From: Lachnospiraceae bacterium
GTDB lineage: Bacteria > Bacillota > Clostridia > Lachnospirales > Lachnospiraceae
NCBI GenBank assembly: GCA_017535945.1
Contig: JAFXTJ010000052.1
Coordinates: forward strand, 21,839-85,838
Direction of reading: 5' to 3'
Length of the DNA: 64,000 bases
Shown here: one piece after another, positions 26,833-36,180 of the stretch
Position numbering within the stretch: the first letter of the stretch is position 1
How the letters are laid out: each line of letters begins with the position of its first letter
The notes under the pieces: generated by a model
The model's input: only the letters and a program-made list of their open reading frames with translations
Database searches by the model: none
Told to the model about the DNA's origin: nothing
Made by a program: the position numbers and the translations under genes

Positions 26833-27672
26833 ATGTCAACCGAAACACAGACAGCCGGGATCACAGCTCCTGCCGCCGGCACGGACAGCCCCGCAAAAAT
26901 CTCCTGCCCTTCCTGCGGAGCCACGTACGACGCCTCACAGGAGGCATGTCCCTATTGCGGTCATGTCAACGAACCGGCCGACGAGCAGAGTTTCCTGCGC
27001 GAACTGGACGCCTCCAGACAGGAGGTTCAGAAAATGGTGGATCTCCCGGAGGAGACGGCCACCAAAGAGGTGCGCCGCTCCGGACGGCTCATCCTGACGG
27101 TACTGGCGGTCTTTGCCGGTCTCACGCTCATCATCGCGTTCGCAGTGCATTTTCTGTCCAACAACGACCGTTACCACCGCGATGACGAGGCGGATTATCT
27201 CTGGATGCAGGAAAACCTCCCCAGGCTTCAGGCCGCCTACGATTCCGGTATGGCGGACGGGGATTTCACGGAACTCATCACGCTTTATGAAGAGGGGCAG
27301 AAGGACGGCAATCCCGTCTGGCGTTTCACGCATGATGCCTTCACCTCGCGTCTTATCCTGATCAAAAAGAACATCCCCGAGGAGATCCGGCAGGCGGAAC
27401 TCCTGCAGGAGCAGAATGACGGGAGATACCGCAATCATCTGCACCTCCTGCTCTACGATGAGATGCAGCTGGCCCTGATCGCGGACGATACGGTCCTCTC
27501 CGCAGAAGAGAAGGACTACCTCCAGCCGCTCTCCGAGGAATTTGTCGCGGATATGCGCTCGCGCTTTTCCATGACCGATGAGGAATTCGACGCTTTCCGC
27601 TCGGATTATACACAAAAACGATTCTTAAGCTTCTCGGACTGCGAGGCTTATGTCGATGAACGGTTCCGGTAG
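26833..27672 (+). CDS. Zinc-ribbon, single-pass membrane protein, member 1 of a five-gene operon
   Basis: The 279-residue protein has a four-Cys zinc ribbon (CPSCG at ~27-31, CPYCG at ~43-47), a short cytoplasmic helix, a membrane helix (~83-107, LILTVLAVFAGLTLIIAFAVHF) and a ~170-residue charged helical exterior domain. The exterior part includes LPRLQAAYDSGMADGDFTEL. The N-in topology places the ribbon in the cytoplasm; I infer this from the basic residues before the helix. There is no enzyme motif. It is 56 bases after dusB with no visible terminator, so it may share that transcript. Function unknown. Confidence 0.85.
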   Translation: MSTETQTAGITAPAAGTDSPAKISCPSCGATYDASQEACPYCGHVNEPADEQSFLRELDASRQEVQKMVDLPEETATKEVRRSGRLILTVLAVFAGLTLIIAFAVHFLSNNDRYHRDDEADYLWMQENLPRLQAAYDSGMADGDFTELITLYEEGQKDGNPVWRFTHDAFTSRLILIKKNIPEEIRQAELLQEQNDGRYRNHLHLLLYDEMQLALIADDTVLSAEEKDYLQPLSEEFVADMRSRFSMTDEEFDAFRSDYTQKRFLSFSDCEAYVDERFR

Positions 27673-27681
27673 GGAAATACG

Positions 27682-28473
27682 ATGAACTGCACATATTGCG
27701 GAAAAAAACTCTATCCGGAAGCCCCCTTCTGTCCGCACTGCGGCAAGCCAAACGAAAACCGCATCCGGCTGGAAAACGATGTGAATGCGTTCAGCCGGGA
27801 TTACGACCGGACCACGGATGACGTCAGACGTGCCGTCACTCGCAAAAACCGCTTTATCGGCAAGATCGTCGCCATTGTCTTTCTCGTACTCCTGCTCGTG
27901 CTCTCCTTTCTGTTCCTGCAGGAGGGAGCCTCCACCCTGGCCTATTCCCTGCGCAGACAGGAGATGGAAAAACAGATCGACGGGCTGCTCGTCACGGAAA
28001 ACGCCTATCTCGACGCACAGGATTATTTCGGTCTCCGCGCCTGGTTTGACGCCGGTTACAGCGAATATGACATTGCCGGCGCCGCACCGGGCTACACCCG
28101 GGTCGGATATGTGGTCCGATCCTATTGTAACTGCATGGGGTATCTCATGGAATACCGGTCGCAGCTGGTCACGTCTGATTATTACTATGATTCCGTCGTT
28201 TCGAGAGCGCGCTCTGTCAGGGATTCCGTCGCGGAATTCTACCGGTGTCTCGATCGCGACTACAGCGATACTCCTCAGGAGCGCACAGACGCCGTTGAGC
28301 AAATGCGGAGCAACATAGAGGCTGCTCTGGTCGCCTATTTTGCCGTGCCGCCCGAAGAGGCAGCGTCCCTGCAGACGCTCTCCGACGGTGCCCGCGGGAT
28401 GCTGCTGGAACAGTATGTACAGGCACCGCCGGACAGAGGAGAACCTGCCCGACATAGCTGGAGGGAACGATGA
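27682..28473 (+). CDS. Zinc-ribbon, single-pass membrane protein, member 2
   Basis: The 263-residue protein repeats the plan of its neighbour: a zinc ribbon at the very start (CTYCG, CPHCG), an acidic helix, a membrane helix (~58-78, IVAIVFLVLLLVLSFLFL) and a helical exterior domain of ~180 residues. That domain has aromatic patches (YFGLRAWFDAGYSEYD; VVRSYCNCMGYLMEYR). It begins 9 bases after member 1 and its stop overlaps the start of member 3. No catalytic motif is recognised; sensing or scaffolding is possible. Confidence 0.85.
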   Translation: MNCTYCGKKLYPEAPFCPHCGKPNENRIRLENDVNAFSRDYDRTTDDVRRAVTRKNRFIGKIVAIVFLVLLLVLSFLFLQEGASTLAYSLRRQEMEKQIDGLLVTENAYLDAQDYFGLRAWFDAGYSEYDIAGAAPGYTRVGYVVRSYCNCMGYLMEYRSQLVTSDYYYDSVVSRARSVRDSVAEFYRCLDRDYSDTPQERTDAVEQMRSNIEAALVAYFAVPPEEAASLQTLSDGARGMLLEQYVQAPPDRGEPARHSWRER

Positions 28474-28916
28474 TCTTACGAAAGACCGGGGATGCGCTGG
28501 AGCATTCCGATACCCTGAGCAGGATCCTGACCGTCATGATCGTGATCCTCTCCCTGCTTCTTGCAGTCAGTGTACTTGCCTGCTTTGCACGCGTGAACAA
28601 TTCCTCCCGCAGGGAACGGGAGATCTGGCCGGTCGATAAGCTGGATTGGCAGCTCTCTTACTATGGCTGGTACAGAGGTCTGGATACCGTGCTCACGGGG
28701 CCCTATCCGTTCTCGGAGGATCCCGCGTACCGGACGCGCTGGGCCTGTTCGGAATACTATGCAGAGCGTTTTCTGGAAGAGATCCACGCCCATAACGGCG
28801 ATGTGTCCGCCGCGTCCGCCGCCCATACAAGAGCCGCGCACTGGCTGGAGCAGACCGGCGATCTGTCCGTAACAGAAGAGATCGACGGATCACTGAAGCG
28901 GGAGGTATGGCCGTGA
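28470..28916 (+). CDS. Small single-pass membrane protein, member 3 (no zinc ribbon)
   Basis: The 148-residue protein has a short cytoplasmic start, a membrane helix (~19-41, ILTVMIVILSLLLAVSVLACFA) and an exterior part with many Trp and Tyr residues (KLDWQLSYYGWYRGLD; WACSEYYAERFLEEI). It overlaps member 2 by four bases and member 4 by ten, showing coupled translation. It looks like the exterior half of the neighbours without the zinc ribbon, so I regard it as a reduced paralogue; that relation is inferred by eye. Confidence 0.8.
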   Translation: MILRKTGDALEHSDTLSRILTVMIVILSLLLAVSVLACFARVNNSSRREREIWPVDKLDWQLSYYGWYRGLDTVLTGPYPFSEDPAYRTRWACSEYYAERFLEEIHAHNGDVSAASAAHTRAAHWLEQTGDLSVTEEIDGSLKREVWP

Positions 28917-29701
28917 AATGCCCGAATTGCGGTGCCAATATCCGCGTCCGTGACGAATACTGTGCCTGGTGCGGTAATCAGAACACGCAGTCCGGCCGCC
29001 ACGTGCAGATCCTGCGGCGTTACCGCGAAGAGACGGACGCCACAAAAGCAGAACTGGAGCGAGCCACCCTCGGCCGTGTGCCGCTGTTCATCCGGCTGCT
29101 GGTCATTGCACTCCTGCTTGGCGGATTTGTCACACTCATCATCATCGCCGGTACCTCCTATGAACGCGAAGAAGCCCGTCGCGAAGCCGGAGCGCGGATC
29201 CACGCGGCCGAATACACCGCCACGCTGGACCGTCTCCTGGCAGAACGGGATCATACCGCCTTCGCCCGTTTCATCGAAGAACACGGGATCAGCGTCTACG
29301 GCCACTACGGAGAATCGGGTTATCCCTATCGCCGCTATAAGATCTATTATGACCTGAACGGTGATTATCTGCAGATCGTGAATTCGGTCATGTCCCTCTA
29401 TCCTTACAAAGAGGGTTCCTATGATACCATGGACCAGATCGTCACGCGGATCGGTGATAATACCAATTATTTCTACAAACAGTATGACCGGATCATCGAC
29501 GGCACCATCAATGAAGACGACTTCCCGGATGCCGATGCGCTCGCCGCCATCGCGGATATGGAGGCGCAGATCCGGACGATCTTCGTGACCTACCTCGGCG
29601 CGGAGGAGACGGAACTCACAGATCTGCCCGGTATGACCGACGCGCAGCGCAAGTTCCTGGTCGAGCGATCCGTCGCCGGACGCTTCGGGGAGAACAAATG
29701 A
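28907..29701 (+). CDS. Zinc-ribbon, single-pass membrane protein, member 4
   Basis: The 264-residue protein starts MAVKCPNCGANIRVRDEYCAW, a compact four-Cys zinc ribbon. A charged helix, a membrane helix (~63-84, LFIRLLVIALLLGGFVTLIIIAG) and an exterior helical domain of ~175 residues follow. The exterior pattern (ATLDRLLAERDHTAFARFI, then a Tyr-rich stretch) resembles that of members 1 and 2. GGGAGGT precedes the ATG inside member 3. The stop overlaps member 5 by four bases. Function unknown. Confidence 0.85.
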   Translation: MAVKCPNCGANIRVRDEYCAWCGNQNTQSGRHVQILRRYREETDATKAELERATLGRVPLFIRLLVIALLLGGFVTLIIIAGTSYEREEARREAGARIHAAEYTATLDRLLAERDHTAFARFIEEHGISVYGHYGESGYPYRRYKIYYDLNGDYLQIVNSVMSLYPYKEGSYDTMDQIVTRIGDNTNYFYKQYDRIIDGTINEDDFPDADALAAIADMEAQIRTIFVTYLGAEETELTDLPGMTDAQRKFLVERSVAGRFGENK

Positions 29702-30126
29702 AACCGCAGAAGAAAAAGCTCCATCCGGTGCTCCTGATCCTGGACATCATCATCGCCGTCCTGACGCTCATCCTGGCGGTGAGTATCGTGATGACCGTCT
29801 ATACGGAGCACGAATCGGACCGTTACCGCTATGCACCGGAAAACTATTCCTATGACATGCAGGAAGGCAACTATAAAAACCTCGCCGTCAGCTTTGCCAT
29901 GCGCACCTACCACCCGATTCCGGAGGATCAGATCACACCTGCTCTTCTCCCCTATGCCGCCGTAGGACGCTATTACAAGGACAGTTTCTATCTGCGCATC
30001 TATGAGACCATGGGGGATACGGAACGGGCGGCACAGGCAAGAGAAGCCCTGACAGCCGAACGCACCGATATGGGTGTCTATCAGCCGGAAGCGGATAAGA
30101 TCGACCGGATCTTTTCGGGCGACTGA
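29698..30126 (+). CDS. Small single-pass membrane protein, member 5 (no zinc ribbon)
   Basis: The 142-residue protein has a basic start (MKPQKKKLH), a membrane helix (~10-35, PVLLILDIIIAVLTLILAVSIV) and an exterior domain of ~105 residues containing NYKNLAVSFAMRTYH and a helical end. The last helices (DTERAAQAREALTAER) could form a TPR-like pair. It closes the five-gene set. No terminator with a T-run follows before the L,D-transpeptidase promoter. Function unknown. Confidence 0.8.
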   Translation: MKPQKKKLHPVLLILDIIIAVLTLILAVSIVMTVYTEHESDRYRYAPENYSYDMQEGNYKNLAVSFAMRTYHPIPEDQITPALLPYAAVGRYYKDSFYLRIYETMGDTERAAQAREALTAERTDMGVYQPEADKIDRIFSGD

Positions 30127-30156
30127 CACCCGGAACCGGGCGCCGGAAGCCGTCAC

Positions 30157-30186
30157 TTGACATAACACATGTTATTCATGTATCTT
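30157..30186 (+). promoter_or_regulatory. Putative promoter with internal dyad before the L,D-transpeptidase gene
   Basis: A perfect TTGACA (30157-30162) is followed 18 bases later by TATCTT (30181-30186). Overlapping the -35 and spacer is the perfect dyad ATAACA-CA-TGTTAT (30162-30175), which could be an operator; no regulator is identified. Confidence 0.5.
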
Positions 30187-30216
30187 ATATTACCTGTTGT
30201 TATTCAAGGAGGTTTT

Positions 30217-30870
30217 ATGAGAGCAATCAGGAGGATCACAGCTTTAACGCTCTGCATCATTCTGACCGTACTTACACAGTCGCAGACGATCCGGGCCGCA
30301 GCGGCCCCTGCCGATAACCGGCCCAATTACACGATCTACGTCAACCGTGCATTGAACTGCGTCACCGTCTACACGCCGGATGAGCAGGGCAATCCCGTCC
30401 CGGTGAAGTCCATGGTCTGTTCCTGCGGCAGGAAGGGACACGGCACACCCAAGGGCACGTTCCGCACGTCCGACTATTATGACTGGCGGCAGATGATCGA
30501 CGGCTCCTACGGCCGCTACGCAGTCCGATTCAACAAGAAGATCCTGTTCCACTCCGTTCCCTATACACGGAGATCACCGGATACGCTGGAGTGGGATCAG
30601 TACAATCTCCTCGGACAGTCCGCGTCCCTTGGCTGTGTGCGTCTGTCCGTGGCGGACGCCAAGTGGATCTATGACAACTGCAAGCCGGGCACGGAAGTCA
30701 TTGTTTACGCCGACGAGGAGAACGCCGGCGCGCTCGGTAAGCCCGCCAACCGCGTCATCGATCCGAATGCGCCGGAGCGCGGATGGGATCCGACCGATAT
30801 GAGCGCCGGCAATCCCTGGCATGCGGTCCAGATCGCACAGAACCGGGAACAGACGGATGATAATGTGTAA
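30217..30870 (+). CDS. Secreted L,D-transpeptidase (YkuD domain)
   Basis: The 217-residue protein has a signal peptide ending near AAAAPADN and then one YkuD catalytic domain. The fold starts at YTIYVNRALNCVTVY, and the catalytic segment is HSVPY, then SASLGCVRLSVADAKWIYDN, with the Cys nucleophile in SLGCVRL. These enzymes form 3-3 peptide cross-links in peptidoglycan or attach proteins to it. ATG 30217 has a perfect AAGGAGG site at 30206-30212. It has its own promoter and is followed by the trp leader promoter. There is no wall-binding domain. Confidence 0.93.
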   Translation: MRAIRRITALTLCIILTVLTQSQTIRAAAAPADNRPNYTIYVNRALNCVTVYTPDEQGNPVPVKSMVCSCGRKGHGTPKGTFRTSDYYDWRQMIDGSYGRYAVRFNKKILFHSVPYTRRSPDTLEWDQYNLLGQSASLGCVRLSVADAKWIYDNCKPGTEVIVYADEENAGALGKPANRVIDPNAPERGWDPTDMSAGNPWHAVQIAQNREQTDDNV

Positions 30871-30879
30871 AACTGCCTG

Positions 30880-30908
30880 TTGACATTATTTTCTGTTTGT
30901 GCTTTAAT
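30880..30908 (+). promoter_or_regulatory. Promoter of the trpDCFBA operon
   Basis: Perfect TTGACA (30880-30885) and TTTAAT (30903-30908) have an ideal 17-base spacer, just after the L,D-transpeptidase stop and upstream of the T-box leader. Confidence 0.8.
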
Positions 30909-30935
30909 CAGTGCAATCAAACAACAGACAAACCT

Positions 30936-31228
30936 GTGAAGCGGAAGAAAAAGCATCATGGCGCCGGAAGTGCAGACTTCCAAGCGAGTCCGGGACGGTG
31001 CGAGCCGGATGGCAAGCGGGGTGCGTGGATCGTGGATCCTTATATGGGCCGCTGAGGGCATGGGGAACGGGGTGACCCAAGTATCCGTGACGTGAGGGCA
31101 TACGTCAGTTGCCGGGGATATGCAGGTATCCCGCAGAGGGCACGGGTCATACCGTGAAGCAAGGTGGCACCGCGGATAGTGTAAGCTTATTCGTCCTTGA
31201 CAGTAGTAACTGTCGAGGACGTTTTTCT
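30936..31228 (+). ncRNA. T-box leader, tRNA-Trp type, controlling trpDCFBA
   Basis: The 380-base gap before trpD is filled by a T-box antitermination leader. The T-box core AAGGTGGCACCGCGG is at 31161-31175, and its TGGC bulge would pair with a tRNA ending GCCA, as expected for bacterial tRNA-Trp (discriminator G73). The stem I base can form from AGCGG (30940-30944) with CCGCT (31049-31053). Three TGG triplets near the 3' side of stem I (31026, 31033, 31045) are candidates for the specifier; I cannot choose between them without a fold. A stem III-like hairpin, CACGG/CCGTG, lies at 31141-31156. Uncharged tRNA-Trp should favour read-through into trpD. Confidence 0.93.
31192..31228 (+). terminator. 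Terminator of the trp T-box leader
   Basis: CGTCCTTGACAG and CTGTCGAGGACG form an almost perfect hairpin around TAGTAA, followed by GTTTTTCTTT. It shares sequence space with the antiterminator around the T-box core. Confidence 0.9.
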
Positions 31229-31251
31229 TTATGCAGAGAAAGGGGGACACC

Positions 31252-32274
31252 ATGATCAAAGAAGCCATTGTCAAGATCGTGAACAAGGAGGACCTGACCT
31301 ACGACGAAGCCTATACCGTCATGAACGAGATCATGAGCGGCGAGACCTCACCGACACAGAACGCGGCGTTTCTGGCGGCGCTGTCCACGAAGAGCGCGCG
31401 CGCTGAGACCACGGATGAGATCGCAGGCTGCGCGGCAGCCATGCGCGACCATGCGAACAGAGTCGACACGGGAATGGATGTCCTGGAGATCGTGGGTACC
31501 GGCGGCGACAATGCCGGAAGTTTCAATATCTCCACCACCACCGCCCTCATCGCGGCCGCGGCAGGGATCAAGGTCGCCAAGCACGGCAACCGTGCCGCCT
31601 CCTCCCTGTGCGGGACGGCGGACTGTCTGGAGGCATTGGGCGTCAACATCGACCAGAGCCCCGAGCTGTGTGTGAAGCTCTTAAAGGAGGTGGGCATGTG
31701 CTTCTTCTTCGCGCAGAAATACCATACCTCCATGAAATATGTCGGGGCGATCCGCAAGGAGCTCGGCTTCCGCACGGTGTTCAACATCCTGGGCCCCCTG
31801 ACCAATCCGGCCTCTCCCACGATGCAGCTGCTCGGCGTCTACGACGGCTATCTGGTGGAGCCTCTTTCGCAGGTGCTCTCGAGTCTCGGCGTGAAGCGCG
31901 GCATGGTGGTCTTCGGCACGGATAAGCTTGATGAGATCTCCCTCTCCGCTCCCACAAAGATCAGCGAGATCCGGGACGGATGGTACCGGACCGCGACGAT
32001 CACGCCGGAGGATTTCGGCTTTGCGCGCTGCACCAGAGAAGACTTAAAGGGCGGCGCTCCTGCGGAAAACGCGGAGATCACCCGGGCGATCCTGCGCGGA
32101 GAACAGGGCCATAAGCGCAACGCGGTCCTCATGAATGCCGGAGCGGCTCTCTACATCGGCGGCAAGGCAGAGAATATGAAGGACGGTGTCAAAAAGGCAG
32201 CGGAGATCATCGATTCCGGCAAGGCCGCGAAGACGCTCGAAGCGCTCATCCGCGTGAGCAACGAAGGAGTCTGA
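31252..32274 (+). CDS. trpD: Anthranilate phosphoribosyltransferase
   Basis: TrpD adds phosphoribosyl from PRPP to anthranilate, the second committed step to tryptophan. The 340-residue protein shows the glycine-rich [21 protein letters not shown] loop, [12 protein letters not shown] for anthranilate and [10 protein letters not shown]. It stands alone, not fused to TrpG. ATG 31252 follows AAAGGGGG, 24 bases after the T-box terminator. It is the first gene of an operon that lacks trpE and trpG. Confidence 0.96.
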   Translation: MIKEAIVKIVNKEDLTYDEAYTVMNEIMSGETSPTQNAAFLAALSTKSARAETTDEIAGCAAAMRDHANRVDTGMDVLEIVGTGGDNAGSFNISTTTALIAAAAGIKVAKHGNRAASSLCGTADCLEALGVNIDQSPELCVKLLKEVGMCFFFAQKYHTSMKYVGAIRKELGFRTVFNILGPLTNPASPTMQLLGVYDGYLVEPLSQVLSSLGVKRGMVVFGTDKLDEISLSAPTKISEIRDGWYRTATITPEDFGFARCTREDLKGGAPAENAEITRAILRGEQGHKRNAVLMNAGAALYIGGKAENMKDGVKKAAEIIDSGKAAKTLEALIRVSNEGV

Positions 32275-32275
32275 G

Positions 32276-33061
32276 ATGCCGACGATCCTGGATGAGATCG
32301 CAGCGCATACGCGGATCCGTGTGGCAAAGGCCAAAGAGGAACGGCCGGCGGAAGCCCTGATGGAAGAGGTCCTGGCGCTTCCCCGCGGCAGTTTTGTCTT
32401 TGAAGAGGCCCTGAAGAAACCCGGCCTGTCCTTTATCTGCGAATGCAAAAAGGCCTCTCCCTCCAAAGGCGTGATCGCGGAGGACTTCCCGTATCTGGAT
32501 ATCGCACGGGACTATGCCGCGGCAGGCGCGGATGCGATCTCCGTTCTCACCGAGCCCGAATGGTTTCTCGGCCGGAATGCCTATGCGGAAGAGATTGCAA
32601 AAGCAGTGCCCGTCCCCGTCCTGCGCAAGGATTTCACAGTGGATCCTTACATGATCTGCGAAGCAAAACTCCTCGGCGCCTCCGCTGTCCTCCTCATCGT
32701 GGCGATCCTGTCCGCGGAGGAACTGCGGGAGGATCTGAACCTGTGCGGCCGTCTGGGGCTCTCGGCGCTCGTAGAATGTCACGACGAACGGGAGATCGAT
32801 GAAGCCTTAAACGCCGGAGCACGGATCGTCGGCGTGAACAATCGCAACCTCAGGGACTTCTCGGTCGACACCTCCCTCAGTGACAGGCTCGGTGCCCTCA
32901 TCCCGGACGGGATCGTCCTTGTTTCGGAGAGCGGCGTTAAGGGTGCGGAAGATATCGCGAGACTGAAAAACACCCGTGCGGACGCCGTCCTCGTGGGCGA
33001 GGCGCTCATGCGCGCCACGGACAGACAGAAGACACTGCGCGCCTGGAAGGCACTGTCATGA
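32276..33061 (+). CDS. trpC: Indole-3-glycerol phosphate synthase
   Basis: The 261-residue TIM barrel closes the indole ring from carboxyphenylamino-deoxyribulose phosphate. Visible motifs are FICECKKASPSKGVIAEDF (catalytic Lys), VLRKDFTVDPYMI, ALVECHDE, GVNNRNLRDF and VSESGVK. It is a single-domain enzyme, separate from TrpF, which overlaps it by four bases (ATGA). It begins one base after the trpD stop. Confidence 0.96.
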   Translation: MPTILDEIAAHTRIRVAKAKEERPAEALMEEVLALPRGSFVFEEALKKPGLSFICECKKASPSKGVIAEDFPYLDIARDYAAAGADAISVLTEPEWFLGRNAYAEEIAKAVPVPVLRKDFTVDPYMICEAKLLGASAVLLIVAILSAEELREDLNLCGRLGLSALVECHDEREIDEALNAGARIVGVNNRNLRDFSVDTSLSDRLGALIPDGIVLVSESGVKGAEDIARLKNTRADAVLVGEALMRATDRQKTLRAWKALS

Positions 33062-33657
33062 CCGCGGTCAAACTCTGCGGCATGCGGACAACGGCGGATA
33101 TCGAAGCAGCAAACCGCATCCGGCCGGACTATATCGGTTTTGTATTCGCGTCAAAAAGCCGCCGGTATATCTCCCCGGAGACGGCCGCCTCTCTGAAGGC
33201 CATGCTGGATCCCGCCATCCGGGCGGTCGGTGTTTTTGTGGATGCCGGGAAGGAAGAGATCGCGGAACTCGCAGGGACCGGTGTGATCGACCTCGCACAG
33301 CTCCACGGTTCGGAGGATGAAGCGTATATCGCCGGCCTGCGGACACTGACGGATCTCCCTCTCATCCGTGCCTTCCGCGTCACGGGGAAGGCGGATCTCG
33401 AAAAGGCGGAGAAATGCAGCGCGGCGCACATTCTCCTGGACGCGGGAGCCGGGGACGGTGAGCGTTTCGACTGGGAGATCCTGAAAGACTTCACGCGGCC
33501 GTATTTCCTCGCCGGCGGACTGGATGCGGATAACGTGACGGATGCGGTCCGCAGATTCCATCCTTATGCGGTCGATGTGAGCAGCGGGATCGAGACGGAC
33601 GGCGTCAAGGATCCGGAAAAAATGCGCGTCTTTACAGAAGCAGTGAAACAGGCGTAA
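33058..33657 (+). CDS. trpF: Phosphoribosylanthranilate isomerase
   Basis: TrpF rearranges phosphoribosylanthranilate by an Amadori reaction. The 199-residue barrel has the catalytic Cys in [33 protein letters not shown] with the general acid region, and [11 protein letters not shown] for phosphate binding. The start overlaps trpC. A 55-base gap then precedes trpB, the only real gap within the operon. Confidence 0.95.
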   Translation: MTAVKLCGMRTTADIEAANRIRPDYIGFVFASKSRRYISPETAASLKAMLDPAIRAVGVFVDAGKEEIAELAGTGVIDLAQLHGSEDEAYIAGLRTLTDLPLIRAFRVTGKADLEKAEKCSAAHILLDAGAGDGERFDWEILKDFTRPYFLAGGLDADNVTDAVRRFHPYAVDVSSGIETDGVKDPEKMRVFTEAVKQA

Positions 33658-33712
33658 CAGAGGATCATTTCCGTACAGAGGAGTACGTGTCAGAATACAG
33701 GAAAGGAGCAGG

Positions 33713-34906
33713 ATGATGGAAACAAAAAAGGGCAGATTCGGCATCCACGGCGGGCAGTATATCCCGGAGACCCTCATGAACGCCGTGATCGAACTGGAGG
33801 AGGCCTACAATAAGTGGAAAGACGATCCGGAGTTCAAATGGGAACTCTCCGTGCTCTTCAACGAGTATGCCGGCCGTCCTTCCCGTCTGTACTACGCAGA
33901 AAAGATGACCCGGGATCTCGGCGGGGCAAAGATCTATCTCAAGAGAGAGGACCTGAACCACACCGGCGCGCATAAGATCAACAATGTGCTCGGCCAGGCC
34001 CTGCTCGCAAAGAAAATGGGCAAGACCCGTCTCATCGCAGAGACCGGTGCCGGACAGCACGGCGTGGCCACGGCGACGGCCGCCGCACTCATGGGAATGG
34101 AATGTGTTGTCTTCATGGGGGAGGAGGACACAAAACGGCAGGCACTCAATGTCTACCGCATGCGTCTTTTGGGTGCGGAGGTGATCCCCGTGACCTCGGG
34201 CACCGCTACCCTCAAGGACGCCGTGTCGGAGACCATGCGCGAGTGGACCCGCCGGATCTCGGACACCCACTACTGTCTCGGCTCCGTCATGGGGCCGCAC
34301 CCTTTCCCGACCATCGTGCGTGATTTCCAGGCGGTGATCTCGGCGGAGATCAAAGAGCAGATCCTGGAAAAGGAGGGCCGCCTGCCGGATGCCGTGCTCG
34401 CCTGCGTGGGCGGCGGTTCCAATGCGATCGGGAGCTTCTATCATTTCATCGAAGACAGGGATGTGCGCCTCATCGGCTGCGAGGCTGCGGGACGCGGCGT
34501 GGATACCTATGAAACGGCGGCGACGATCGCCACAGGCAGAGAAGGGATCTTCCACGGCATGAAATCCTATTTCTGCCAGGACGAGTACGGACAGATCGCC
34601 CCGGTGTACTCCATCTCCGCCGGCCTCGATTACCCGGGGATCGGCCCGGAGCATGCGTGGCTCCATGACACCGGACGGGCGGAATACGTGCCCGTGACCG
34701 ATGAAGAGGCCGTGCAGGCTTTTGAATATCTGGCAAAGACCGAGGGCATAATCCCGGCGATCGAGTCCGCGCATGCCGTGTCCTACGCCATGAAGCTGGC
34801 GCGGGAAATGGACAGAGACCGGGTGATCGTCATCACGATCTCGGGACGCGGCGACAAGGATTGCGCGGCCATCGCGCGCTACAGAGGAGAGGATATCCAT
34901 GAGTAA
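33713..34906 (+). CDS. trpB: Tryptophan synthase beta subunit
   Basis: TrpB joins indole and serine on pyridoxal phosphate. The 397-residue protein is the classic TrpB1 type, starting [16 protein letters not shown]. The PLP lysine sits in [21 protein letters not shown] and [12 protein letters not shown] form the cofactor phosphate cup. It ends with [10 protein letters not shown]. The ribosome site GGAGCAGG precedes two adjacent ATGs (33713 and 33716); either may start. It overlaps trpA by eight bases, as expected for two subunits of one complex. Confidence 0.97.
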   Translation: MMETKKGRFGIHGGQYIPETLMNAVIELEEAYNKWKDDPEFKWELSVLFNEYAGRPSRLYYAEKMTRDLGGAKIYLKREDLNHTGAHKINNVLGQALLAKKMGKTRLIAETGAGQHGVATATAAALMGMECVVFMGEEDTKRQALNVYRMRLLGAEVIPVTSGTATLKDAVSETMREWTRRISDTHYCLGSVMGPHPFPTIVRDFQAVISAEIKEQILEKEGRLPDAVLACVGGGSNAIGSFYHFIEDRDVRLIGCEAAGRGVDTYETAATIATGREGIFHGMKSYFCQDEYGQIAPVYSISAGLDYPGIGPEHAWLHDTGRAEYVPVTDEEAVQAFEYLAKTEGIIPAIESAHAVSYAMKLAREMDRDRVIVITISGRGDKDCAAIARYRGEDIHE

Positions 34907-35678
34907 GATCAGAGAAGCATTCGCAAACGGCAAGGCGTTTATTCCTTTTATCACCTGCGGGGATCCGGATCTGGCGATGACAAAAGCCTGTGTCCTCAAA
35001 ATGGCGGAGGCAGGCGCCGATCTCATTGAGCTCGGCATCCCCTTCTCGGATCCCGTGGCGGAAGGACCGGTGATCCAGGACGCCAATGAACGCGCCCTGA
35101 GGGGTGGTGTGACGACGGACAGGATCTTTGATCTCGTGCGCGAGCTCAGAACAGAGATCTCCATCCCGCTTGTCTTCATGACCTACGCCAATGTCGTCTT
35201 CTCCTACGGGACGGAGCGTTTCATGAACACCTGTAAAGAGGTCGGGATCGATGGCGTGATCCTGCCCGATCTGCCCTATGAGGAAAAGGAGGAATTTCAG
35301 CAGCCCGCCCGCGCTGCCGGTGTCGATCTGATCTCTCTCATCGCGCCGACCTCCGAACACCGTATTGCCATGATCGCCAAGGAGGCGGAGGGCTTCCTCT
35401 ACATCGTCTCCAGCCTCGGCGTCACCGGCACCCGGAGCGAGATCACCACCGATCTCTCCTCGATCGTGGCTGTCGTGCGCGCCAACACGGACATCCCCTG
35501 CGCCGTGGGCTTCGGCATCTCCACCCCCGAACAGGCCGCAAAAATGGCCGCCGTCTCCGACGGTGCCATCGTGGGAAGCGCCATCATCCGCCTCATTGAG
35601 GAGAACGGCAGCTATGCCCCGGAGCGGTTGTATAAATATGTGAAGACGATGAAGGAGGCGGTGGCCGCCTGCAATTGA
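34899..35678 (+). CDS. trpA: Tryptophan synthase alpha subunit
   Basis: The 259-residue TIM barrel cleaves indole glycerol phosphate to indole and passes it to TrpB through the shared tunnel. Signatures are [30 protein letters not shown] (catalytic Glu and Asp) and [14 protein letters not shown] for phosphate binding. It is the last gene of the T-box operon. No T-run terminator is seen after the stop; instead the stop codon lies within the -35 box of a strong new promoter. Confidence 0.96.
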   Translation: MSKIREAFANGKAFIPFITCGDPDLAMTKACVLKMAEAGADLIELGIPFSDPVAEGPVIQDANERALRGGVTTDRIFDLVRELRTEISIPLVFMTYANVVFSYGTERFMNTCKEVGIDGVILPDLPYEEKEEFQQPARAAGVDLISLIAPTSEHRIAMIAKEAEGFLYIVSSLGVTGTRSEITTDLSSIVAVVRANTDIPCAVGFGISTPEQAAKMAAVSDGAIVGSAIIRLIEENGSYAPERLYKYVKTMKEAVAACN

Positions 35679-35704
35679 CAAGATCCGGCTTTTTTTCATA
35701 TAAT
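35675..35704 (+). promoter_or_regulatory. Near-perfect sigma-A promoter overlapping the trpA stop
   Basis: TTGACA (35675-35680) and TATAAT (35699-35704) are both perfect, with an 18-base spacer containing a seven-T run. The trpA stop codon is part of the -35 box. It should drive the two small membrane protein genes at 35784 and 36181 independently of the T-box. Confidence 0.8.
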
Positions 35705-35783
35705 CAAAGTTGGGACTGCCGTCCGGGAGAGACGCTCCGGAGCGGACACGGGCTTTGACACAGAAGAAAAGGGGGTACGCATT

Positions 35784-36167
35784 ATGGCATGTTTTCTGGT
35801 ATCAACAGCAGAAGCCGTGATCGTGACAGCGGTCGAAAAGGCGGAGGAAGCGCGCGAGAAGAACGGTTCCGGGCAGGAGAAAAGCGTGACGGTACCGCTT
35901 TCCGTGAAACTGAAATGGCTGACCCGGATGCTCTGGGGCGGAGCGGTCCTCCTCGCATTTGAGCATGTCTGGCACGGCGAAGTGACTCCGTGGTTTCCGT
36001 TCCTGACCGCCATGTCGGATCCCGCAGACACAGCGGAAATGCTTCATGAGATGGCGACCGTCGGCGTGACCATGGCCGTTCTCGTGACCCTTGTCTGGAT
36101 CGGGATGTGTTTCGCAGCGGACGCGATCATGAAGCGCGCCGCGCAGACTACAGAGAACGCAGGATAA
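35784..36167 (+). CDS. Small two-helix membrane protein, unknown family
   Basis: The 127-residue protein has an N-terminal hydrophobic patch (MACFLVSTAEAVIVTA), a basic and acidic helix, then two membrane helices (~50-70 and ~95-117, VTMAVLVTLVWIGMCFAADA). The MACFLV start recurs, to my memory, in uncharacterised Firmicutes proteins encoded next to a second small membrane protein, as here. A perfect promoter lies 80 bases upstream and an AAAGGGGG site precedes ATG. It is probably a two-subunit membrane complex with the next gene; role unknown. Confidence 0.75.
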   Translation: MACFLVSTAEAVIVTAVEKAEEAREKNGSGQEKSVTVPLSVKLKWLTRMLWGGAVLLAFEHVWHGEVTPWFPFLTAMSDPADTAEMLHEMATVGVTMAVLVTLVWIGMCFAADAIMKRAAQTTENAG

Positions 36168-36180
36168 GGAGAGTTGCCAG

